From: an uncultured Flavobacteriales bacterium
GTDB lineage: Bacteria > Bacteroidota > Bacteroidia > Flavobacteriales_D > Parvicellaceae
Direction: 5' to 3'
DNA: 5,859 nt
Assembly (NCBI GenBank): GCA_938084875.1
Contig: CALKFX010000046.1
Coordinates: forward strand, 1-5,859
Position 1 is the stretch's first letter. The number at the start of each line of letters is the position of its first letter. Made by a program: the position numbers and the translations under genes. This document shows, in pieces, positions 1-5,509 of the stretch. The notes under the pieces were generated by a model. The model ran no database searches. It had not been told where the DNA came from and worked only from the letters and a program-made list of their open reading frames with translations.

Positions 1-1287
1 TTCAAAATTATAGGTACTGTCTTCTTCCAATGAAATAGTCTTCAGACATTCTGTTGTGAAGTCAACATAACCACCATCATTTTGAGTGTAGGAGCTAGAG
101 TTAGAAAATTCATTGATAATAGTAAAATTCATAATTCCGCCATATCCACCACTTGTTGCAGTTGAAGAACTTTGTGGAATACAATTAGTACTAGTCAATG
201 TTCCTGAAGTTGAAATAGGAGGTTCATCTCCTTGAGAATAAATTAAACTATTGCCTGTAGTAGATAGCATGGCTCTAGATCTTGTCTTCTGATTGGGTGT
301 TAATTTGTCTTGACAAGAGGCATAAGACATAAAGTTTTTAGCAGTATTGTCGCCAAAAATAGCTCCTGTACAATCATTTAAGAGTCCAGATTTACATTGG
401 CTAGTATATCTTTTATGTGGTTCGGTATCTGCACATCCATCACTATCCACTCCAACAGTCACATCTCCAGGACAAGCATCACCAATGCCATTATTATCTG
501 CGTCACCATCGCCCTTAAATGTATGATGTAAATGTAAATAATGTCCAATTTCATGAACAACAGTTGAGTTGTCTCTAGGAGCATTAAGATTAAACGAAGG
601 CTGTAAATTCATAGGATCGTGACCAAATACTGTAGCCATCATCACAGATCCTTCGTAAGCAGAACCTGTAAAAAAATTAGCATAACCTTGGATTCCAAAT
701 CCTCCATTGTTGTTTTCTATTTCGCTAACAATCCAAATATTAAAATATTCCGTTTCAGGCCATCTGCTTAAGTCTTTTAAAACAGTTTCATCTGCCTCTC
801 CACCATCGCCATAATAATCTATCCCACCAGTTAAATAATTGGGAACAGCACTAGCATTTATTCTATTTATTCCTGAGTGAGCCACGCAGTTAGGATCTTG
901 CTGTGCTAGAGCAAATTCAATTTCAAAATCTACAGGACTTCCTGCTGTTTGACCTCTATATACGTCATTTAAATTGGTAATGGCACTTTGAATTTGAGCA
1001 TCTGAAATATTAGTGCCAACACCAATTAATTCTCCCAAATGCAGAACATGAACAACAACTGGAATGGTATAAATTGAACTGGACGATCTTAATTGGCTTT
1101 GAGAAATATACTGAGCTATTTTTTGCTCAGCTTCAATTTCTTTTCTATAATAATTAGAATCTTGTAAAAGTATACTCCTTAGATGGTCGAATCCACACTT
1201 TTCAATTCCCTGACTTTGACTATGTAAATTATTAAGTATTGAAAAAATAAATAAATTTACTATGAGAAAGTTAGTGATTTTTTTCAT
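1..1287 (-). CDS. Secreted M43-family (pappalysin/cytophagalysin-like) zinc metalloprotease, C-terminus beyond window
   Basis: The reading frame is open from ATG at 1287 (reverse strand) to the left edge, giving 429 residues with no stop, so the gene is cut by the window. Residues 1-24 form a signal peptide: Lys-Lys, then a hydrophobic core, ending LHSQ, so the product is exported. A stretch IPVVVHVLH (75-83) opens the catalytic domain as in M43 peptidases. The zinc motif HEIGHYLHLHH spans 245-255: H245, H249 and H255 are the expected ligands and E246 the general base. The downstream Met-turn is NFMSY (318-322). Between them lies a Cys/Asp-rich loop (260-285). After about residue 350 comes a beta-rich segment resembling the start of a GEVED-type domain (weak inference). 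In Bacteroidota such proteases often end in a type IX secretion sorting domain, which cannot be checked here. The gene lies downstream of the HsdR-N-like gene on the same strand after a 104-nt gap. Substrate is unknown. Confidence 0.9.
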   Translation of the reverse strand, partial: MKKITNFLIVNLFIFSILNNLHSQSQGIEKCGFDHLRSILLQDSNYYRKEIEAEQKIAQYISQSQLRSSSSIYTIPVVVHVLHLGELIGVGTNISDAQIQSAITNLNDVYRGQTAGSPVDFEIEFALAQQDPNCVAHSGINRINASAVPNYLTGGIDYYGDGGEADETVLKDLSRWPETEYFNIWIVSEIENNNGGFGIQGYANFFTGSAYEGSVMMATVFGHDPMNLQPSFNLNAPRDNSTVVHEIGHYLHLHHTFKGDGDADNNGIGDACPGDVTVGVDSDGCADTEPHKRYTSQCKSGLLNDCTGAIFGDNTAKNFMSYASCQDKLTPNQKTRSRAMLSTTGNSLIYSQGDEPPISTSGTLTSTNCIPQSSSTATSGGYGGIMNFTIINEFSNSSSYTQNDGGYVDFTTECLKTISLEEDSTYNFE

Positions 1288-1391
1288 TTTGAAAGTTGAA
1301 CTATTTACTGTGAAAATAACTACAATTTATCACTATTCAATTAAATTTCTATTATACTTTAAACAGATTAGAGTTAAGAAATTACTTTTTT
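1288..1391. other. Intergenic region upstream of the M43 protease gene
   Basis: This A/T-rich 104-nt gap lies between the stop of the HsdR-N-like gene and the protease start, both on the minus strand. There is no terminator-like hairpin, so read-through from the upstream gene is possible. A loose promoter-like pair (TTG complement at 1338-1340, TATTTTCA complement at 1311-1318, spacing 19) is too far from the Bacteroidota consensus to call. Confidence 0.5.
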
Positions 1392-1829
1392 CTAACCTAT
1401 GCTGTATTCTGGAATTTCTTTTATGTAGCTTACTTTCTTCAATTCTAAATTAATTTCTATACAATAAGTTTTTAATCCATTTGTGAGAACAATAAAATTT
1501 GCAGCTAGCTTATTTTGATAGGATAAAACTTGGTCTAAGGTCTTTTGGTCAATTTTTACTTTCGGAGATTTACACTCTATTATAATATGCGGCTTGCCAA
1601 GCTCATCAAAGACCAATAAATCAAATCTTTTATTTAGCCCATTAATAACAATCTTTTTCTCTATAGCGATTAAACTTTTAGGATATTTTTTTATCAAATT
1701 CAAATACTTCCAAAATTGTTGTCTTACCAACTCCTCTGGTGTGGATAATATCCATTTTTTTCTAAGCTCGTCAAATAAATATTCTTTCGAATTAACTACC
1801 TTAGTTTTTAGGGAAAATGAATTGTCCAT
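1392..1829 (-). CDS. Stand-alone HsdR N-terminal-like PD-(D/E)XK domain protein
   Basis: This 145-residue protein resembles the N-terminal nuclease domain of type I restriction R subunits (HSDR_N_2 type) but has no helicase or other HsdR parts. The PD-(D/E)XK core is visible: E33 in a helix (PEELVRQ), D70 in KRFDLLVF, E85 and K87 in IIIECKSP, and the QxxxY motif (Q100, Y104) in DQVLSYQ that is typical of HsdR/RecB-like nucleases. All candidate catalytic residues are present, so it could be an active nuclease; this is inference. There is no signal peptide or membrane segment, so it is probably cytoplasmic. From family knowledge, small proteins of this kind are found beside holA in Bacteroidota. 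Here it diverges from holA with 19 nt between start codons. No methylase or specificity subunit is nearby, so a restriction system is not supported. The ATG at 1829 is the only start that fits the N-terminus. Confidence 0.85.
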   Translation of the reverse strand: MDNSFSLKTKVVNSKEYLFDELRKKWILSTPEELVRQQFWKYLNLIKKYPKSLIAIEKKIVINGLNKRFDLLVFDELGKPHIIIECKSPKVKIDQKTLDQVLSYQNKLAANFIVLTNGLKTYCIEINLELKKVSYIKEIPEYSIG

Positions 1830-1848
1830 ATTTTATAAATTTAAAGAA

Positions 1849-2853
1849 TTGAATTTTAAAGAAATCATAAAATCTATTGAAAACAGAACTTTTCTTCCAA
1901 TTTACTTCTTAAATGGTGAAAACACTTATTTTATAGATAAGATAACAGATAAAATATTGGATTCTGTTCTTCAAGAGTCTGAAAAAGATTTTAACCAAAC
2001 TATTTTATATGGGAAGGATGCCAGTATTGATTCTATCTTAGATATTTCAAAAAGATACCCAGTTATGGCATCCCATCAATTGGTAATTGTTAAGGAAGCC
2101 CAACATCTTTCTAGGAGTTTAGGCCAATTGGAGCAATATTTTAAAAACCCTGTTCCAACTACCATTTTGGTATTCTGTTTTAAAGGAAAAAAAATCGATA
2201 AAAGAAAATCATTTGGTAAACTTCTTTCTAAAAGCAATTTTTTGTTTGATTTTGAATTGGTTAAAGATTACCAACTTCCAGATTGGATTCTAAACTGTGC
2301 TAAAATTAATAATCTAGCTATTGACCCTAAAGCAATTGTTTTACTTTCTGAGTTTCTAGGTAATGATTTGTCAGAAATTGAAAAAAACATTCAAAAGTTA
2401 AAGTTACTTAACAAAGACTCTCAAGTTGTAGATGCTGATATGGTTCAAAAACATATTGGATTTTCTAAAGACTACAATCTCTTTGAATTAACAGATGCTA
2501 TAGCTGCTATGAATATTCAAAAAGCTGGTTTTATTGCTTATCATTTTGGAAAGAATAGTAAAAATCATCCTATTGTTGTTACCATAGGTCATCTCTATGG
2601 CTTTTTCACTAAACTAATGAAATTTCATTTTTACAAAGACAATATGGGCGACAGTCAATTAGCGGGTAAGATTGGAGTTCATCCATTTTTTTTAAAACAA
2701 TACAAACAAGCATCTAAATTTTACTCTAAATCCAAGTTGGCTGGAATATTATCTCAGTTGAGACACTATGATTTGATGAGTAAAGGAGTTTTTGCCCAAA
2801 ATACCTCACATGAGGAAATCTTGAAAGAAATGATTTTTAAAATAATGCATTAA
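1849..2853 (+). CDS. holA: DNA polymerase III subunit delta (clamp loader), TTG start
   Basis: This is the delta subunit of the clamp-loader complex, which opens the beta sliding clamp and loads it on primed DNA. From the proposed start the protein is 334 residues, about the usual length for Bacteroidota HolA. Visible family features are PIYFLNGENTYFIDKI (17-32) at the N-terminus, RYPVMASHQLVIVKEAQ (69-85), the FLGNDLSEIEKNIQKL helix (169-184) and the C-terminal GVFAQNT...ILKEMIFKI segment (313-332). The only upstream in-frame ATG (1594) would add 85 residues lying antisense inside the neighbouring gene and unlike any HolA; the next in-frame ATG is well inside the domain. TTG at 1849 gives an N-terminus (MNFKEIIKSI) that aligns naturally with relatives; another TTG at 1822 is a weaker alternative. 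No Shine-Dalgarno is visible, which is normal in this phylum. The TAA stop lies inside the downstream terminator palindrome. Confidence 0.93.
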   Translation: MNFKEIIKSIENRTFLPIYFLNGENTYFIDKITDKILDSVLQESEKDFNQTILYGKDASIDSILDISKRYPVMASHQLVIVKEAQHLSRSLGQLEQYFKNPVPTTILVFCFKGKKIDKRKSFGKLLSKSNFLFDFELVKDYQLPDWILNCAKINNLAIDPKAIVLLSEFLGNDLSEIEKNIQKLKLLNKDSQVVDADMVQKHIGFSKDYNLFELTDAIAAMNIQKAGFIAYHFGKNSKNHPIVVTIGHLYGFFTKLMKFHFYKDNMGDSQLAGKIGVHPFFLKQYKQASKFYSKSKLAGILSQLRHYDLMSKGVFAQNTSHEEILKEMIFKIMH

Positions 2854-2884
2854 AAAAGGGATAAATTAATTTATCCCTTTTTTA
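2851..2884. terminator. Bidirectional intrinsic terminator, 34-bp perfect palindrome
   Basis: The segment is a perfect inverted repeat centred between 2867 and 2868. The half GGGATAAATT is followed by AATTTATCCC, flanked by A6 on the left and T6 on the right, plus one more complementary pair at the ends. As RNA it folds into a stem with a TTAA loop followed by U6 on either strand. It sits between the convergent holA (+) and lipoprotein copy 1 (-), 22 nt from the latter's stop, so it can terminate both. The holA stop codon TAA is its first three bases. Confidence 0.9.
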
Positions 2885-2906
2885 TAGATTAGATCATTAT
2901 ACATAA

Positions 2907-4031
2907 TTAATCTTCAATTTTATCAGCTTTTTCTTTAGAACGTATAAAATTATTATCAATTTCATAGGCTTTTAGAAATGATTTTTTAGCTTCTTTTTTG
3001 TTTCCGGCCTTTAATAGATAATCACCATATGAATCATGGACATTTGCAACTTTTGGATTAGACGCCACATTTAATGCGAAATGTTTTTTTGCTTGTTCCA
3101 TATCCCCTTTATTCATTAATTTATAACCTATCATATTGTTAAGACCAGTATTGTCAGGCAATCTATTTAATCCCTTATTTAAAATGTCTATGGCAACATC
3201 TACATCTTTCTCTCCCCATGCATACCATGTTCTTATCATAGGATCGTTAGGAGCATGTAAAAATGCTAATCTTAATAATGCTCTAGTATCGACAGTAGTA
3301 TCTGGGTTGTAAGACTTAATAAATAAAGATTCTCCAATACTTGCAGTTTCTAATTTGCTCATTGCTAAGTTAAATGCTTCAGTTTTTTTATTTAAATCAT
3401 TATTCATAGAATAATAATGTAATTGACCTAAGTGTGCACTAGCCCAGGTAGAATCTACTTTAACTAAAGAATCACTCAAAGAAAGTGCTTTGTCATTTTC
3501 TAAATTCATCATATAGCTTCTCATTTTATTATAAGCATTAAGAGAACCTTCAATTTTAGATGAAGGCCATAAAAAGTCTTTAGCTAATGAATGATTCCAA
3601 ACGCCCATATATCTTTTCCAAACTAACTTTCCATTTTCCATCCCAACAATAGCAGAGAAGTTTTGATAAAAAGTTTCTATTCCAGCAGAATACCACTTAG
3701 CTGTTCCCATAACATTTGCATTCTCATTAATCACGTAAATATCATGAATTTCGTAATTAATTGAATCTTCGTAAAACCAATCTTCTTTAGCGTTTGAAAC
3801 ATCAAATTCTTTTGGACTAGATCTCCAGGAAGGATTTACCCAACTCATAAGGTCTTTTCCAGCAGAGTTATTATAATTATCAATTGACATATTCTCACCT
3901 GCTTGAGATTCAAAAAATTTTGAAACAAAATCTTTAATATTATCTTCATTTAATTTATTATTTTCTTTACAAGAAATTAAACTTAACACCATCAAGGATG
4001 ATATTAATACATACTTATTTATTACTTTCAT
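2907..4031 (-). CDS. TPR-repeat lipoprotein, paralogue copy 1
   Basis: This 374-residue protein has a lipoprotein signal peptide with the lipobox LISC; C21 is the lipidated cysteine. Residues ~31-150 look like an NTF2/SnoaL-type cone fold: a helix (DFVSKFF), strands ending in GKLVWKR (134-140) and tryptophans at 64, 69, 85, 113, 138 and 145. This assignment is inference from pattern. The C-terminal part is alpha-helical with TPR-like units, clearest at 293-326 (LNNMIGYKLMNKGDMEQAKKHF) and 327-360 (YGDYLLKAGNKKEAKKSFLKAYE). It is probably anchored in the envelope. I cannot assign a function and do not recognise a gene name. It is paralogous to the gene at 4182-5339: the first 30 residues differ at one position (S11 versus P11), the rest is about 40% identical by eye. 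Its upstream region carries a stub of the threonine aldolase gene. Both copies read in the same direction with no terminator between, so cotranscription is possible. Confidence 0.88.
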   Translation of the reverse strand: MKVINKYVLISSLMVLSLISCKENNKLNEDNIKDFVSKFFESQAGENMSIDNYNNSAGKDLMSWVNPSWRSSPKEFDVSNAKEDWFYEDSINYEIHDIYVINENANVMGTAKWYSAGIETFYQNFSAIVGMENGKLVWKRYMGVWNHSLAKDFLWPSSKIEGSLNAYNKMRSYMMNLENDKALSLSDSLVKVDSTWASAHLGQLHYYSMNNDLNKKTEAFNLAMSKLETASIGESLFIKSYNPDTTVDTRALLRLAFLHAPNDPMIRTWYAWGEKDVDVAIDILNKGLNRLPDNTGLNNMIGYKLMNKGDMEQAKKHFALNVASNPKVANVHDSYGDYLLKAGNKKEAKKSFLKAYEIDNNFIRSKEKADKIED

Positions 4032-4183
4032 ATTTTAATATTTTAAATGAAATTAAAAAAAAAAATGATTTACGAAGTGATACAGTTACAAAATCTTCAC
4101 TTGATTGATGCAGCTTTAGCAAACGGTGTGTTTCAATATGACCTATCGTTTAAAGAACTAGAAAATAAAACTGCTAGAATGTT
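3941..4183. repeat. Direct repeat, copy 1 (lipoprotein leader + aldolase 5' end)
   Basis: This block matches 5249-5509. The first part (3941-4100, covering the first 30 lipoprotein codons, the 15-nt spacer and the first ~18 aldolase codons) differs from its partner at only a handful of positions including one 1-nt gap. The remainder (4107-4183) has about ten substitutions in 77 nt, after a 17-nt deletion. It marks the right part of the duplicated unit; leftward the similarity continues only at protein level. Confidence 0.9.
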
Positions 4184-4187
4184 ATAA
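4047..4187 (+). pseudogene. Truncated 5' remnant of threonine aldolase gene
   Basis: This stretch is a degenerate copy of the first ~52 codons of the aldolase gene starting at 5355. Relative to that gene it lacks 1 nt just after the poly-A run (near 4066) and 17 nt near 4101-4106. Between the two lesions it reads out of frame; together they remove 18 nt, so the frame is restored. It reads DAALANGVFQYDLSFKELEN then KTARML where the intact gene has DAALGDDVFQDDPTVKELEN then KTARMF. The conserved GDD and DDPT motifs and the PLP-binding part are lost. Homology stops at 4183 and TAA follows at 4185. A 46-codon ORF remains open from 4047, but it cannot make an enzyme. It is most likely a by-product of tandem duplication, possibly kept because it carries the promoter region of lipoprotein copy 1 on the other strand. 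Confidence 0.88.
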
Positions 4188-5339
4188 TGCATCTGCTTTC
4201 TTTTTTGAAGTACTAAAAAAGTCCTCAGGACCAGTTGTTAAATTTCTACTCATTTCATAAGCCTTTAAATACATTTCTTTTGCCTGAAGAGTATCTCCAG
4301 AAGCTAACAAAATATCACCCATTGAATCATATGCATTTGGCTCTTCTGGATGTGCTGTTATATATACTTGTAAATGGTTTTTTGCGGCTTCCATATCACC
4401 TTTTTCTTTCATGAAATATCCCATCATATTATTTAAAAGACTACTTTCTGGAAATCTTTTTAAACCTATTTTAGCATTCTCAATTCGCGCATCTAAATCC
4501 TCTAAAAAATAAGCATACCAACCTCTTAATAACGGATCATTTGCTGCATATAATAATGCTTTCTCATACTTTTCAAGTCTTTCAGCATTATTTGATACAG
4601 GAGCATAGGTTTCTAAATAATATTTTTCAGCTATTGAAGCTCTTTCTAATTTTGGTTTAATCTCTTCAATAAGAGATAGTAACTTATCTCTTTCGCCATT
4701 CAAGAACAGGTAATGCATCTTGCCAACATGAGCAACAGCTAATGTAGAATCTAAGGCAACCAAGCTATCAGAATAAGCTAATGCATCATTGTTTCTAAGA
4801 TTAGCCATTGCATTTCTCATACTATTATACATAGACAATGCTCCTTCAACTTCTGTTGATGGCCATACAAAGGAGTTTGCTGAAAAATTCATATCCCAAT
4901 TCATCCAAGAATGTCTTTTGAAAACTAATTTACCCATTTGTTTTCCTACAATTGAATGGAAGCCACCTCTATATGTTCTAATGCCAGAAACATAAGAACT
5001 GACATTACCATAAACGCTTGCTACATCTCCAAAGACCTCAATATTTTTAACTTCTGCAATAATAGAGTCCTCGTAAAACCATTCCGCTTTTATTTTACTA
5101 TGGTCACTTACCCACTCAGGTCTTCCAATCCAGCCATTAGATAAACTATACATAAGAATGGAGTCACCTACATCTTCTTTTAATTTATCAATAGCATCTT
5201 CACCCCCAATTTTTTCAGCGAAATGAGTAACTATAAATTCTTCTACTTTATCTTCATTTAATTTATTATTCTCTTTACAAGAAATTAAACTTAACACCAT
5301 CAAGGATGGTATTAATACATACTTATTTATTACTTTCAT
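4182..5339 (-). CDS. TPR-repeat lipoprotein, paralogue copy 2
   Basis: This 385-residue lipoprotein has the same signal peptide as copy 1, with lipobox LISC and lipidated C21. The N-terminal globular domain (~31-150) again has an NTF2-like look, ending GKLVFKRHSW (136-145). It is followed by FVWPSTEVEGALSMYNSMR (157-175) and a helical TPR-like half, clearest at 300-333 (LLNNMMGYFMKEKGDMEAAK) and 334-364 (YDSMGDILLASGDTLQAKEM). Segments shared with copy 1 include the FxWPS/EG/YNxMR block, SDSLV...DST, LNNMxGY, KGDME and LKAYE. Function is unknown; envelope localisation is inferred from the lipobox. The C-terminus KKKADAL differs from copy 1 (KEKADKIED), and the stop lies at the duplication junction, so the original end seems to have been replaced. 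No terminator follows: the next feature is the aldolase stub read antisense, then copy 1. It diverges from the aldolase with 15 nt between start codons. Confidence 0.88.
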   Translation of the reverse strand: MKVINKYVLIPSLMVLSLISCKENNKLNEDKVEEFIVTHFAEKIGGEDAIDKLKEDVGDSILMYSLSNGWIGRPEWVSDHSKIKAEWFYEDSIIAEVKNIEVFGDVASVYGNVSSYVSGIRTYRGGFHSIVGKQMGKLVFKRHSWMNWDMNFSANSFVWPSTEVEGALSMYNSMRNAMANLRNNDALAYSDSLVALDSTLAVAHVGKMHYLFLNGERDKLLSLIEEIKPKLERASIAEKYYLETYAPVSNNAERLEKYEKALLYAANDPLLRGWYAYFLEDLDARIENAKIGLKRFPESSLLNNMMGYFMKEKGDMEAAKNHLQVYITAHPEEPNAYDSMGDILLASGDTLQAKEMYLKAYEMSRNLTTGPEDFFSTSKKKADAL

Positions 5340-5509
5340 ATTTTAATATTTTAAATGAAATTAAAAAAAAATATTGATTTACGAAGTGATACAGTTACAA
5401 AACCTTCACTAGGAATGAAGAATTACATGTTGGATGCAGCTTTAGGAGACGATGTGTTTCAAGATGACCCAACTGTTAAAGAACTAGAAAATAAAACTGC
5501 TAGGATGTT
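5249..5509. repeat. Direct repeat, copy 2 (lipoprotein leader + aldolase 5' end)
   Basis: Partner of 3941-4183, at an offset of 1308 nt for the leader part and 1326 nt beyond the deletions. It contains the intact versions: the start region of lipoprotein copy 2, the 15-nt A/T-only divergent spacer at 5340-5354, and the functional aldolase codons 1-51. Similarity to copy 1 ends at 5509, inside the codon after ARM, which defines one duplication end point. Confidence 0.9.
5340..5354. promoter_or_regulatory. 15-nt divergent start region shared by lipoprotein and aldolase genes
   Basis: Only 15 A/T bases separate the ATG codons of the two diverging genes; an identical 15-nt copy lies at 4032-4046 between lipoprotein copy 1 and the aldolase stub. 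The space holds the translation initiation regions of both genes, A/T-rich and without Shine-Dalgarno as is usual in Bacteroidota. It is too short for a promoter, so the promoters must lie inside the opposite reading frames. I could not find a convincing TTG / TAnnTTTG pair for either gene. Confidence 0.5.

Noticed and set aside
1311..1340. Bacteroidota-type promoter upstream of the M43 protease
   Set aside because: TTG with 19-nt spacing is present, but the -7 element TATTTTCA misses the last two consensus positions of TAnnTTTG; in such AT-rich DNA this is expected by chance.
1262..1453. 63-codon plus-strand ORF
   Set aside because: It covers the intergenic gap and overlaps antisense the start of the protease gene and the end of the HsdR-N-like gene; its Phe/Leu/Ile-rich translation reflects AT composition and resembles no family.
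1797..1809. Promoter -7 elements for holA (TACCTTAG, TAGTTTTT)
   Set aside because: Each misses one consensus base and no TTG lies at the right distance upstream.
1392..1829. Type I restriction-modification system
   Set aside because: Only the small HsdR-N-like domain is present; there is no helicase region, HsdM or HsdS, and the neighbour is replication housekeeping.
1594..1848. N-terminal extension of holA to an ATG at 1594
   Set aside because: It lies entirely antisense to the well-supported HsdR-N-like gene, encodes low-complexity sequence unlike HolA, and would make the protein 85 residues too long.
4789..5144. Two plus-strand ORFs of 68 and 62 codons
   Set aside because: Both are antisense shadows inside lipoprotein copy 2, whose reading frame is supported by its paralogue and lipobox.
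3941..5509. Insertion sequence or transposon as the cause of the repeat
   Set aside because: There is no transposase, no terminal inverted repeats and no target-site duplication; the repeat content is explained by duplication of resident genes.
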